NCBI GenBank assembly: GCA_013002165.1
Contig: JABDKO010000250.1
Span: 1-59,189 of the forward strand
From: Rhodothermales bacterium
GTDB taxonomy: Bacteria; Bacteroidota; Rhodothermia; Rhodothermales; JABDKH01
DNA: 59,189 nt
Direction of reading: 5' to 3'
A program made the translations under genes and the position numbers. The notes below the pieces were generated by a model. The model had not been told where the DNA came from. It saw only the letters and a program-made list of their open reading frames with translations, and did no database searches. Shown here in pieces: positions 8,657 through 18,125 of the stretch. Each line of letters opens with the position of its first letter. Within the stretch, counting starts at the first letter, position 1.

Positions 8657-10717
8657 ATGACGAGAAGGGTTGAAATCACTTTTTTTACTGCGGTACTCCT
8701 CACTGCGTTTGTGGGACTGCTGCAGGGATGTAGTTCATCGGGAAATATTCCGGCAGTACCCGTTGACGCCAACACGATTGCCGTTTTTGGAGATCAGTCT
8801 CTAACCGTTTCGGACTTCGAGCGAGAATATGCCCGATCGGTCGGCGGTGTTGAGGCTGCTTCGGACGATTCGTTGGCTGAACTCGAAGATTTTCTTGAGC
8901 GATATGTAGACTTCCGCTTGAAAGTCCTTGCCGCCCGGGAGGCTGGTATCGACAGGGATCCCGAGATCATTTCGGAAATCCGAAACTATCAGAGCCAATT
9001 TGCCCGACCGTACCTGCTTGAACAGGAGGTAATCGAACCCCTGGTCCGCGACCTGTACGACAAGCAGGCTTTCATGGTCGAGGCCAGTCATATATTGGTC
9101 CGGGTACCGATCGGCGCAGCTCCGGAAGATTCTCTGGCAGCATACAACCGGATGGTCGGTCTGGTCGACTCCCTCGAAGCCGGTAGAGATTTCGGAGATA
9201 TCGCGTATGCCTATTCCGACGATCCTTCGGCATCTAACGAAGGTCAGGGTCTCGGGTACCGCGGTTATCTTGGGTTCTTTTCTGGTGGACGGATGGTTCA
9301 GGATTTCGAGGACCGCGCCTTCTCTACTCCGATCGGCAGCACCTCCCCTATTTTCAGAACGCAGTATGGATATCACGTTCTGAAAGTCACGGACAAGAAA
9401 CCGGCTGTCGCTCCGATAAGACTCTCACACCTGATGGTGGTTGTCGATTCAACTACCAGTGAGGAAGCGGCCGGTGCTCTCATCAGCGCAATTGCTGACT
9501 CTGCTCGCTCCGGTTTTCCTTTCGAAGGTCTAGTGCAACGGCATTCGGACGACCAGTGGAGCAAGGACAAGGGTGGCGACATCGGCATGCAGTCGTTTGA
9601 CGATCGACTCCTTCCCGCCTTGAAGGATCCTGCATTTGAACTCGAAAACGTTGGAGATGTAACCGATCCGATCCGAACACAGTTTGGATTTCACCTGCTC
9701 CAACTTACCGAGCGCGGTGATCTTCCAACGTTCGAGGAATCGTACGACGAGTTGAAGAAACGAGCGCTGAGATTGCCCAGAGCCCGTGCAAAAGAAATCG
9801 AGTTCGGCAAGAAGGCGCTCGCCCGCCTCGGAAGCTCGTATGACACAACGGCCGTCATCTCGTTCTTCCAGGATGCTCCTGCAGATTCCCTGGAGCAGTT
9901 TTTTCGCTCGGCTCCTTTCGATTCCACAACCCTCGACGCGCAGGTAGCATCGATCGGCGATTCAACATATAACTTCCAGAACGTAGTCGCGACTTCGGGC
10001 TCTCGTCGATACGCTGCGACGACTGCCGTGGATGAGTTTGTCGACGACGTCATGTCACAGTTCCTGATCGACAAGGCTATCGATTACGAAGTCTCACTTC
10101 TCGAGACAATCGACCCGGAGTTCAGCGCAACAATGAATGATTTCAGAGACGGGTTGGTCTTGTTCAAGTTCATGGAGGATTCTGTTTGGACGGCAGCGAC
10201 GCAGGATTCTGTAGCGCTCGAACAACTATACAATGAGGATCCGACAAGCTACATGTATCCGGAACGCACACAATTGGTAACGTACCACTCTCAGTCTGGA
10301 GAGCAGTTGAAAAGCCTGTTAGCAGAGTTGCGCTCTGGAAAATCGTACGCAGAAATTGATTCGTCGATCACGGTGGGGCCAATGGGTGCAGTCCGGGTAG
10401 ACACCATTAACGTGTCGACGAGGACGGACTCCGTCCTTGACACGGCGATTGATTTACCTGAAGGACAGTATGTCGACCCAACGCCGTACAACCGCGGGTT
10501 CGTGGTCATCTTGAACAATGGCACACTTCCGGCGCGCGGCAAGACGTATGAGGAGGCTCAATCTGATCTCATTTCCGAGTATCAGACGATCCTGGAGGAG
10601 CGTATTGTAACGCGCCTCCGCGAAAAGTATAGAGCCAGAACGTTTCCGCAGAAACTGATGATGGCGTACATGGACTCGCCCTCAATGGAGACACCATCGA
10701 GCTCGGAATCACAATAG
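8657..10717 (+). CDS. peptidylprolyl isomerase lipoprotein (SurA/PpiD-like foldase, two parvulin domains)
   Basis: Periplasmic lipid-anchored folding factor of 686 residues. The signal peptide ends in the lipobox LLQGC with Cys25 as the acylated residue. A SurA_N-like chaperone region (about 40-135) is followed by two rotamase domains: residues 141-245 starting at ASHILVRV and ending GYHVLKV, and residues 255-352 starting at LSHLMVV and ending GFHLLQL. A long C-terminal part (355-686) has no motif I recognise. First gene of a five-gene run (two more SurA-like proteins, MoxR, CAP protein); its TAG stop overlaps the following GTG start by one base. The role is inferred as folding of outer-membrane proteins. 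Confidence 0.88.
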   Translation: MTRRVEITFFTAVLLTAFVGLLQGCSSSGNIPAVPVDANTIAVFGDQSLTVSDFEREYARSVGGVEAASDDSLAELEDFLERYVDFRLKVLAAREAGIDRDPEIISEIRNYQSQFARPYLLEQEVIEPLVRDLYDKQAFMVEASHILVRVPIGAAPEDSLAAYNRMVGLVDSLEAGRDFGDIAYAYSDDPSASNEGQGLGYRGYLGFFSGGRMVQDFEDRAFSTPIGSTSPIFRTQYGYHVLKVTDKKPAVAPIRLSHLMVVVDSTTSEEAAGALISAIADSARSGFPFEGLVQRHSDDQWSKDKGGDIGMQSFDDRLLPALKDPAFELENVGDVTDPIRTQFGFHLLQLTERGDLPTFEESYDELKKRALRLPRARAKEIEFGKKALARLGSSYDTTAVISFFQDAPADSLEQFFRSAPFDSTTLDAQVASIGDSTYNFQNVVATSGSRRYAATTAVDEFVDDVMSQFLIDKAIDYEVSLLETIDPEFSATMNDFRDGLVLFKFMEDSVWTAATQDSVALEQLYNEDPTSYMYPERTQLVTYHSQSGEQLKSLLAELRSGKSYAEIDSSITVGPMGAVRVDTINVSTRTDSVLDTAIDLPEGQYVDPTPYNRGFVVILNNGTLPARGKTYEEAQSDLISEYQTILEERIVTRLREKYRARTFPQKLMMAYMDSPSMETPSSSESQ

Positions 10718-11592
10718 TGGTGCCAGGCACTAAATACATACCTGCCGGATTTGTCCTGACCCTACTTGGGTTGCTACTCGTTCTTTCCGGGTGCCGCGAG
10801 GCAACAAACGGAAACGAATACGTAGCCCGCGTAGGAGATGAATATCTGTACCAGTCTGATATTGATGCTATCATTAGCACGCTTCCATCAATTGAAGACA
10901 GTGCTTCAGCCGTTTCTCAATTCGTTGATCAATGGGTTACGAATTCGCTACTTGCGCAGGAGGCCCGTGCGATCGGGCTCGACGATGATCGGCATGTAAG
11001 GAGATTGATCGCAGACAGTGAAAAGTCGGTACTCGTTAGTTCGTTGATGAATCAGATTTACGCAGAGCAGGGCGAGACCGTACCCCTGGCGGAAGTCCGA
11101 ACATACTACGAACTTAACAAGTCGCGTCTGAAGATCGTTGAACCATACGTGAGGGTCAGGTACCTTTCAAACACAGATCGAAATGAGGTCCGGGAAGCGC
11201 GTCGACTGTTACAGCGTGCAATGTCCGGTTCAGGTGTAGATTCGCTTTGGACGACAATCGTGAGTGCCCATGCGGAAAATCCGGCAAGAGCACTCACAAT
11301 CGGGCAGCAGCACCATCCGGAAAGTCGTCTGTTCACCAGCATCCCCGATCTCGTCGAAGTCTTGCCCCGTCTGGATAACGGACAGATATCTGCCGTTGTC
11401 AGTGCCGAAGGCAAGTTTCACCTGCTACAGGTTGTCGATCGTGTTCCGGCAGGATCCGAACCTTACTTTGAATGGGTCAACGGCGAACTTACAAGACAAT
11501 TAACCCTGCAGAACCGCAAAGAGGCGTTGGCTCGAAAGATTCAGGAACTCAGGACCAAGGCTCTTGCTCGTAACTCTCTGGAGATCAAGTAA
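10717..11592 (+). CDS. SurA/PpiD-related lipoprotein with degenerate parvulin domain
   Basis: 291-residue lipoprotein; lipobox LVLSGC with Cys26. The N-terminal half resembles the SurA/PpiD chaperone region (VARVGDEYLYQSDIDAI, then FVDQWVTNSLLAQEA). The rotamase-like part keeps the terminal strand pattern (GQISAVVSAEGKFHLLQV), but where an active parvulin has SHIL-type residues it reads VRVRYLS, so isomerase activity is probably lost. The start is GTG at 10717, sharing one base with the TAG of the preceding gene, so translation is probably coupled. It sits between two proteins with clear parvulin domains, which suggests a chaperone or partner role. Confidence 0.78.
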   Translation: MVPGTKYIPAGFVLTLLGLLLVLSGCREATNGNEYVARVGDEYLYQSDIDAIISTLPSIEDSASAVSQFVDQWVTNSLLAQEARAIGLDDDRHVRRLIADSEKSVLVSSLMNQIYAEQGETVPLAEVRTYYELNKSRLKIVEPYVRVRYLSNTDRNEVREARRLLQRAMSGSGVDSLWTTIVSAHAENPARALTIGQQHHPESRLFTSIPDLVEVLPRLDNGQISAVVSAEGKFHLLQVVDRVPAGSEPYFEWVNGELTRQLTLQNRKEALARKIQELRTKALARNSLEIK

Positions 11593-11619
11593 CAATATCA
11601 GGTACCGGCAGACCGTTAC

Positions 11620-13026
11620 ATGATCAGTACATCAATGCTTATTCTATTGTCCCGTCAATTTATGGCTATTCTTTTGCGCTCGAAGACACTGCAGTTCGTT
11701 GCTGCCTTCTTGTTGCTCTTCCCTGTTTCCGCGTTTGGCCAGATCGATGGCGAGCGAACCATCGACGAGATCGTCGCAGTAGTCGGAGACAACATCCTGC
11801 TACGCTCCGAAGTCAATGGATACGTTTTTAACGTAATGCAACAGTCGCAACAGTCGTACAGTGACCAGCTGTGGTTTGAAGCACTCGATAACCTCATCAA
11901 TCAAAAAGTACTCGCTGAGCACGCTTCACGAGACACTACGATTGAGGTCACTGACGATCAAGTAGATCAGCTACTTGACCAGCGCGTCCAGCAGTTGATC
12001 GAACAGGTAGGGGGACAGACAGAAGTAGAGGAACTGTACGGCAAAAGTATTATCCAGATCAAGGACGATCTTCGCGATGACTTCAGAGATCAGCTTCTTG
12101 CAGACCAGTTTCAATCCAGAAAGATTCAGAAGGTCAGAGTGACTCCCAGTGAGGTCAGGAACTGGTTTGCGGAGTTTCCGGTGGATTCACTCCCTGTTCT
12201 TCCCGAGGCTGTCCGCCTGTCGCACATCGTCCGATTTCCAGAGGTTACTGATGCCGCCCGGGAGGATGCCGGTTTTATTATCACTGCTATTCGCGACTCG
12301 ATTGTAACAGGTGGTGCTGCATTTGAGGACATGGCTGAGGCATTCTCGGACGACCCAGGCTCAGCAACTCGAGGCGGCCGATACTCGAGTTCTCGACTAG
12401 ACGACTTCGTTCCGGAGTTTGCTGCTGTTGCCTCGCGGATCGAGCCGGGCGTTGTTTCGGAGATTTTCGAAACGCAGTTCGGTCTGCACATCCTGAGGGT
12501 AAATGAACGTCGAGGGGACCTGGTTGACCTGAATCAGATTCTTATTCAGTTCGACAGAAGAAAGTTTGATGAGACCGGAGCCATAGCCCTGCTCAATACC
12601 CTGAAAGATTCTGTCGAAAGTGATGGTGCGGACTTTGCGTCTCTGGCAAAGGAGTATTCTGAGGAAAGCTTTTCATCTGTCCGGGGTGGCAGAGTTTCCG
12701 ACCCTCGCAACCTCGATCGTAATTTGTATGTTGAAGCACTTGGTCCCACCTGGGCACGGACCCTGATCACGATGGAAAAAGGAGAGATTAGCGAACCAGC
12801 TGAAGTTGAATTGCTCGACGGACAGCGTGGTTTCCACATAATCTTGCTGGAAGCCAGGATTCCCGAGCACAAGGTTTCTCTGGATACCGACTATGCATTG
12901 ATCGAGAATCTGGTCCTCCGCGAAAAGCAGACCCGCGTCCTCGACGAGTGGTTTGTTGAACTGCGCAAGGACGTATACATCGACATCAAGGTCGACATTC
13001 CGGCAACCGCAGCCGTTGACATGTAG
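11620..13026 (+). CDS. surA: periplasmic chaperone/peptidylprolyl isomerase SurA
   Basis: 468-residue SurA-type chaperone for outer-membrane proteins. Order: signal peptide (cleavage after VSAFGQ region), SurA N-terminal domain starting DEIVAVVGDNILLRSEV, first parvulin domain about 199-305 (LSHIVRFP to GLHILRV), second about 310-420 (DLNQILIQF to GFHIILL), short C-terminal helix. The ATG at 11620 gives a long n-region; the in-frame ATG at 11662 gives a more typical 27-residue signal peptide and may be the true start. Third of three chaperone-like genes in tandem, 27 nt after the previous stop. Confidence 0.9.
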   Translation: MISTSMLILLSRQFMAILLRSKTLQFVAAFLLLFPVSAFGQIDGERTIDEIVAVVGDNILLRSEVNGYVFNVMQQSQQSYSDQLWFEALDNLINQKVLAEHASRDTTIEVTDDQVDQLLDQRVQQLIEQVGGQTEVEELYGKSIIQIKDDLRDDFRDQLLADQFQSRKIQKVRVTPSEVRNWFAEFPVDSLPVLPEAVRLSHIVRFPEVTDAAREDAGFIITAIRDSIVTGGAAFEDMAEAFSDDPGSATRGGRYSSSRLDDFVPEFAAVASRIEPGVVSEIFETQFGLHILRVNERRGDLVDLNQILIQFDRRKFDETGAIALLNTLKDSVESDGADFASLAKEYSEESFSSVRGGRVSDPRNLDRNLYVEALGPTWARTLITMEKGEISEPAEVELLDGQRGFHIILLEARIPEHKVSLDTDYALIENLVLREKQTRVLDEWFVELRKDVYIDIKVDIPATAAVDM

Positions 13027-13065
13027 AACCTGCACCGCACACCGATTTTTCTCTAATACTCTTAC

Positions 13066-14082
13066 ATGAGCGCATCAACCAACAACACTACCGCAGAAGA
13101 TGCCAATGCCGCACTTGAGCGGATGCATCGGAGCTTTGACGCACTGAAAGCCGAGGTGGCAAAAAAAATTATAGGGCAGGACGAAGTCATCAAAATGATT
13201 ATCGTGTGCCTCTTATGCCGGGGTCATGCTCTTCTCGTTGGTGTACCGGGACTTGCCAAGACATTATTAATTCGGACTCTGGCGGACGCACTTGATCTTG
13301 AGTTTAACCGGATTCAGTTTACGCCGGATTTGATGCCAAGCGACATCACCGGCACGGAGATCCTTGAAGAGGATGCCCAGACAGGCAAACGACATTTTCG
13401 CTTTGTGCATGGGCCGCTCTTCGCCAATGTCGTCCTTGCGGATGAGATCAACAGGACTCCACCCAAAACCCAGGCGGCACTGCTCGAAGCGATGCAGGAG
13501 CGCCACATCACCGCGTCCGGGCATACCTACGAACTGGGATCCCCGTTCTTTGTCCTGGCAACGCAAAACCCGATTGAACAGGAAGGGACTTACCCTCTGC
13601 CAGAAGCTCAATTGGACCGCTTCATGCTTAATCTCTGGTTGGATTACCCGAGCTTCGAGGAGGAAGTTGATGTCGTCCGCACGACAACTGTGGCTAAGGA
13701 ACAGCAAGTAAATGTTGCAATGTCCGGACAGGACCTCGTTGAGTTTCAGCACTTCGTGCGGACGATCCCGGTCGCCGACAACGTAATAGAGTATGCGGTT
13801 TCACTGGTCGGGAAAACCCGTCCCGACCGCGAGGGTACACCCGAGTTCATTTCAAACTACCTGAGCTATGGCGCGGGACCACGGGCGTCTCAGTATTTGA
13901 TCATGGGAGCCAAGGCGCTGGCAGCATTGGATGGTCGGCTAACCCCGGTTGCTTCCGATGTAGATGAAATTGCGTTTCCAGTGCTCCGGCACCGAATCGT
14001 CACGAATTTTAACGCAGATGCGGAAGGAATTACGGCAATTGACATGATTACGCGGCTGCTGGCAGAAGTTAGTCCCGTGTAG
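13066..14082 (+). CDS. MoxR family AAA+ ATPase
   Basis: 338-residue MoxR ATPase, a chaperone-like AAA+ protein that in other systems activates metalloenzymes or envelope complexes together with VWA-domain partners. Walker A GVPGLAKT is at residues 59-66, Walker B VVLADEIN at about 122-129, followed by the MoxR signature KTQAALLEAMQE and sensor region ATQNPIEQEGTYPLPEAQLDRF. Here no VWA/BatA or DUF58 gene follows in the window; the neighbours are SurA-like chaperones upstream and a CAP-domain protein downstream. Its TAG stop shares a base with a potential GTG start of the next gene. Confidence 0.95.
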   Translation: MSASTNNTTAEDANAALERMHRSFDALKAEVAKKIIGQDEVIKMIIVCLLCRGHALLVGVPGLAKTLLIRTLADALDLEFNRIQFTPDLMPSDITGTEILEEDAQTGKRHFRFVHGPLFANVVLADEINRTPPKTQAALLEAMQERHITASGHTYELGSPFFVLATQNPIEQEGTYPLPEAQLDRFMLNLWLDYPSFEEEVDVVRTTTVAKEQQVNVAMSGQDLVEFQHFVRTIPVADNVIEYAVSLVGKTRPDREGTPEFISNYLSYGAGPRASQYLIMGAKALAALDGRLTPVASDVDEIAFPVLRHRIVTNFNADAEGITAIDMITRLLAEVSPV

Positions 14083-14099
14083 TGCCGATACTCGTTAGT

Positions 14100-14723
14100 A
14101 TGATACATCGTACTATCGTAATAGCGTTTGCCTCGGTAATCTTCCTGAATACCAATACAGCCGCAGCGCAGAAGATTGATGTCAATTTCGATCTACCGGC
14201 GGACAGTCTGATTCTGATCGAGACACCTGAGACCGAAGTCTCACCTTTACACCTCGAACGCCTGATCCGAAAGTATGTCAACAAAGTGCGTAGACAGCAC
14301 AAACTTCCGGAGCTAAAGCACAATGAGTCGCTGGATCCAATAGCTCGCGACCATTCGAAGGACATGGGTGATCAAGATTTTTTTGATCACACGAATCTTG
14401 ACGGTGAGACACCAACGATGAGGGGCCACCGGGCTGGTTTTGTATGCCGGCTACAGTACGACAACGTTATCGCGACCGGCCTGGCAGAGAATCTTTTCTA
14501 TACATACAAATACAGATCAGTCTCAAGGGCGTACTTCCCTGATCACGTTCGCCTGACGTTTGATTGGAAAGATGAGGAGTCCATTGCACGCGAGGTTGTG
14601 GAAGGCTGGTACAATAGCCCCCCGCATCGCAAAAATCTCCTCCACGAAAGGTCCAGGTCTCACGGAATCGGGGTCGTTATTACGTCCGAGCGAAAGATCT
14701 TCGCTACTCAGAATATCTGCTAG
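14100..14723 (+). CDS. secreted CAP-domain (SCP/PR1-like) protein
   Basis: About 207 residues. The N-terminal signal peptide (MIHRTIVIAFASVIF... with an AAAQ cleavage region) indicates export. The CAP fold is recognisable from HNESLDPIARDHSKDM, FFDHTN, GLAENL and the C-terminal motif VVEGWYNSPPHRKNLL, with conserved histidines and a Glu. Bacterial CAP proteins are secreted or periplasmic; their activity is mostly unknown. The ATG at 14100 is chosen because it gives a normal signal peptide; an in-frame GTG at 14082 would overlap the moxR stop and add six residues. Likely the last gene of the chaperone-moxR run. Confidence 0.85.
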   Translation: MIHRTIVIAFASVIFLNTNTAAAQKIDVNFDLPADSLILIETPETEVSPLHLERLIRKYVNKVRRQHKLPELKHNESLDPIARDHSKDMGDQDFFDHTNLDGETPTMRGHRAGFVCRLQYDNVIATGLAENLFYTYKYRSVSRAYFPDHVRLTFDWKDEESIAREVVEGWYNSPPHRKNLLHERSRSHGIGVVITSERKIFATQNIC

Positions 14724-14745
14724 AGTAACCCGCGGACTACACGAT

Positions 14746-16509
14746 TTACCGGGCGAACGTTCGCTCGAGAAGCGCTTCATTACCCTTGTTGTCAACCGCG
14801 ACCAACTTCAGGGAATGTGGTCCAGGGTCGGTACGCTCATCAAATCTGTGATAGAATAGATTTCTCTTGGAGTCATGTTCGAACAGTACCCACTCTCCAT
14901 CGATGTATCCGTTGAATGAGGCTATTCCCGAGAGGTCATCGGTAGCCTTTATTCGGATCGACGAACGCTCAGACATATTCTCGACAAGATTCAGAGACCT
15001 GATTGTGGGCGAAGTCGTATCTGCGGCAATCGTAAAGCGCCCAAATGATCTTACGCGGCTTGAAACATACCCTCCGGCATACTCACCGCCGAGTGAATAA
15101 AGATTTCCCCTATCCGAGACACCTGCCACAACGGCCTTGGACCGAAGATGTACGGGTAACTGATTCGCCAGGATCGAGACCGTCATGCGATTATGTACAG
15201 GCGTCAGCGGATCATGAACCGAATGAACATCTGCGAACGCTCCGTCCACTGGAGCTGTCCTTTCGTATGTCAGATCGACGTCATCGTACAACGCGCCAGC
15301 AGGAATACTTAGACGTATGCCGGATCGACTCAGCGTACCGTCCTGTCCGTACGGGAGACTAATGACCGCGTCCTTGCCTGTGCCCGGAAGGTCCATCTCG
15401 TCGGCAACTCCTCGAATCGGGAAACCAAGAGTTGAAGTATTTCCTCTTATGTCGAGTATTTCATACTTCATGTCATATGACACCCCGTCCTCAACATGGA
15501 GAACACCATCGTTTACACCATTGTAAAACGGCAGACGATTTCCCGGTAGCAGGTGGTTTCGATGGAACCAGCGACGATTTCGCTGTCGCTCTTCATAGTC
15601 TATGTGAGCATTCAAATAACGCGTCTGGCCGAAGCTGAACTCCTCTATCTGCGACTCAAACAACATCTCATCATTCGCGGTCAGCGCGACACGAGTAGCA
15701 CCCAGACGTGAGCGTGATCCCTCATGGTAGTCGTGGGTCTGAATCGAGAACTTGACCGCGCCATGCACGACAAGATTGTCTGCATCGGACAAAGACCAGC
15801 TGTTTCCTGCTCCCCGTACGCCGAGGACCAGTGACTGACCGTACGTGGCGGTTCTTTCGTTGGTCGAGCCGGCGCTGTATGCACGGACGTAGCTGCCCGG
15901 TTCAGCAGGGTACACTTTAATTCTGAAGATCCGTGGAGGGGTAGAATCGTTGACGGTTATTCCAAACGCCTGAGGGTTCAGCGGATTACTGTTTCGCGTC
16001 CTGCGCACCTCAAAGTGCAAATGCGGACCGGTTGACCCACCTGAATTGCCCGACCGTGCGATTTCTTTTCCCTTTTCGACCGCGAATTTACCTTTCTCGG
16101 GTCGCACGTCAATACTAAATCGCTTTTTCGAGTACTGAAGATCCTTGACATACTCTGCGATATCTTCGCGAAAGCCCTGAAGGTGGGCGTACACGGTTGT
16201 ATAGCCATTCGGATGGTCTATGTACAGAGCGTTGCCGTATCCGACCGCCGATACTTTAACACGCGATACCCAGCCATCAGCGGAGGCTGCTACCATGTGT
16301 CCTTCCCGGTCCTGCGTCTTGATGTCGATCCCGGAATGGAAATGATTTGAACGCAATTCTGCAAACGAACCGGATAACAGAAGCGGAATCTCCAGCGGAG
16401 ATTCAAAATAGTCTTGTGGATACGGACTATCATGTCCGGAAAAGCCCGGTACGGCAGCAAAAGCAACTACTACCGTAAGAATTTGCGATGTTCGTTTCAA
16501 AATGCCCAT
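14746..16509 (-). CDS. M23 family metallopeptidase (peptidoglycan endopeptidase) with C-terminal Ig-like region
   Basis: 587-residue exported protein with a signal peptide and an N-terminal LytM/M23 domain. Zinc ligands are intact: HxxxD as HSGID (His58, Asp62) and HxH as HLH (His163, His165), with His109 in VYAHLQG as the catalytic base candidate. These enzymes cut peptide crosslinks in peptidoglycan, or as inactive forms regulate amidases. The rest (about 190-587) is a long beta-rich extension ending in an Ig-like domain (SGIASFNGYIDGEW, LKLVAVDNKGN). It converges with the CAP gene, 22 nt apart, and diverges from the ferredoxin reductase gene. Confidence 0.9.
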   Translation of the reverse strand: MGILKRTSQILTVVVAFAAVPGFSGHDSPYPQDYFESPLEIPLLLSGSFAELRSNHFHSGIDIKTQDREGHMVAASADGWVSRVKVSAVGYGNALYIDHPNGYTTVYAHLQGFREDIAEYVKDLQYSKKRFSIDVRPEKGKFAVEKGKEIARSGNSGGSTGPHLHFEVRRTRNSNPLNPQAFGITVNDSTPPRIFRIKVYPAEPGSYVRAYSAGSTNERTATYGQSLVLGVRGAGNSWSLSDADNLVVHGAVKFSIQTHDYHEGSRSRLGATRVALTANDEMLFESQIEEFSFGQTRYLNAHIDYEERQRNRRWFHRNHLLPGNRLPFYNGVNDGVLHVEDGVSYDMKYEILDIRGNTSTLGFPIRGVADEMDLPGTGKDAVISLPYGQDGTLSRSGIRLSIPAGALYDDVDLTYERTAPVDGAFADVHSVHDPLTPVHNRMTVSILANQLPVHLRSKAVVAGVSDRGNLYSLGGEYAGGYVSSRVRSFGRFTIAADTTSPTIRSLNLVENMSERSSIRIKATDDLSGIASFNGYIDGEWVLFEHDSKRNLFYHRFDERTDPGPHSLKLVAVDNKGNEALLERTFAR

Positions 16510-16645
16510 GGGGTCGTTCTAGAAGTATCAGCTCTTAAATGTTCCGCAACCAACGTGTTTGCAAATTCAGTACCATTTCGCATATTCCTTTCAGATCTTC
16601 GCCTCTTGTATCGTCGCTATCCTCCAGACTAAACTTCCAACGATT

Positions 16646-18043
16646 GTGCCAGATACGGAATCGACTTCACATCCAGTCCGAATTGCTATAATCGGCGCTG
16701 GTCCTGCCGGTTTTTACGCTTCAGATTATTTACTTCGTAACGGCGATGACAAGGTCGAGGTTGACCTGTACGACCGCCTGCCAACTCCACACGGACTTGT
16801 GAGGGCAGGAGTCGCACCTGATCACGAAAAAATAAAGAACGTAACGCGAAAGTTCGAAAAAACCGCCGAGCATAGTGCCTTCCGATTCTTTGGAAACGTC
16901 GACATCGGGGTCGATATAACCGTCGATGAGTTAAAAAATCATTATCACCAGATTCTGTTCACGACAGGGGCGCAGGTTGATCGGAGGCTTGGTATTCCCG
17001 GAGAGGATTTACCCCGCAGCTACTCTGCGACGGAATTTGTTGCCTGGTATAACGGACACCCTGATTATTCAGAACTTGAATTTGACCTCTCGGTTGAGTC
17101 GGCGGTTATCGTTGGAGTAGGAAACGTTGCCGTTGATGTTGCCAGAATACTCTGCCGAACTACTGGCGAGCTTCGTGTTACTGACATCGCAGACTACGCG
17201 ATCGATGCACTGGCTCAAAGCAACATCAGGGAGGTCCATATGCTGGGCCGGCGCGGTCCCGCCCAGGCCGCATTTACCAACCCCGAGATCAAGGAGCTTG
17301 GAGAGATGGCTGACGCCGACCTCGTGATCAGTCCACGTGACGTCGACCTCGACCCTGCTACACTTCGATTCCTTGAAGATCATTCGGATCGAATCGTTAC
17401 CAAGAAGCTTGAAATTCTTACGGGGGCATCACAGAACGAGCTGTCGGGCAAATCGTGCCGCTTGTTCATTCACTTCCTGACATCACCAACTGCACTAAAA
17501 GGTGATGACTCTGGTGTCACCGCAGTTGAGACTGTTCGCAACGAGCTCTACCTGGACGATCGGGGCAGCATAAGACCCCGTGCTACGGATGAGATCGGCG
17601 AATTAAAAGCTGGAGTCGTTTTTCGCTCGGTAGGATACCGCGGTGTTGCGGTCCCGGGTGTTCCGTTTCGTGACGACTGGGGTACCATACCTCATGACGG
17701 GGGTAGAATTCTGGACGCCCCGGAGGGATCGCCGGTGACAGGACTGTACGCCGCTGGCTGGATTAAGCGAGGCCCCAGTGGAGTAATCGGTACTAACAAA
17801 GCGGATGCGGTCGAATCGGCGCAAGCGATGCTCGAAGATGCTGCCGCCGGAGTGACTCTTTCGCCGTCCGTCACCGATGGTGTTGAGACAGAAGGCATCA
17901 TCCGGACCCGCGTTCCTGACTCGTTCTCCTGGAGCGATTGGCGTATTGTCGATGAAAAAGAATGTGCCCGCGGTGCCGAACAAGATCGGCCGCGTGTGAA
18001 GTTCACATCCTACGACACACTTGTGAAGGCCAAGCTGCCGTAA
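16646..18043 (+). CDS. FAD-dependent ferredoxin/adrenodoxin--NADP+ reductase, FprA type
   Basis: Flavoprotein that moves electrons between NADPH and ferredoxin, of the adrenodoxin-reductase/FprA class. The FAD Rossmann motif GAGPAG lies in RIAIIGAGPAGFYASDYLL; LPTPHGLVRAGVAPDHEKIKNV is class-diagnostic; the NADP site is IVGVGNVAVDVARIL; the C-terminal GWIKRGPSGVIGTNKADA motif is complete. The start is placed at GTG 16646, 12 codons before the FAD motif, because the upstream extension (in-frame TTG at 16559) adds residues not seen in the family. Length is about 465 residues. No ferredoxin or cytochrome P450 gene is adjacent, so the partner is unknown. Confidence 0.9.
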   Translation: MPDTESTSHPVRIAIIGAGPAGFYASDYLLRNGDDKVEVDLYDRLPTPHGLVRAGVAPDHEKIKNVTRKFEKTAEHSAFRFFGNVDIGVDITVDELKNHYHQILFTTGAQVDRRLGIPGEDLPRSYSATEFVAWYNGHPDYSELEFDLSVESAVIVGVGNVAVDVARILCRTTGELRVTDIADYAIDALAQSNIREVHMLGRRGPAQAAFTNPEIKELGEMADADLVISPRDVDLDPATLRFLEDHSDRIVTKKLEILTGASQNELSGKSCRLFIHFLTSPTALKGDDSGVTAVETVRNELYLDDRGSIRPRATDEIGELKAGVVFRSVGYRGVAVPGVPFRDDWGTIPHDGGRILDAPEGSPVTGLYAAGWIKRGPSGVIGTNKADAVESAQAMLEDAAAGVTLSPSVTDGVETEGIIRTRVPDSFSWSDWRIVDEKECARGAEQDRPRVKFTSYDTLVKAKLP

Positions 18044-18125
18044 AGTCCGGCCGTAAAAGTGTGACATCCGGCGAAGCAAATTCCAGTTGCTTGCGTACAC
18101 CCGAGACGAACAATTGTACTGGTGT

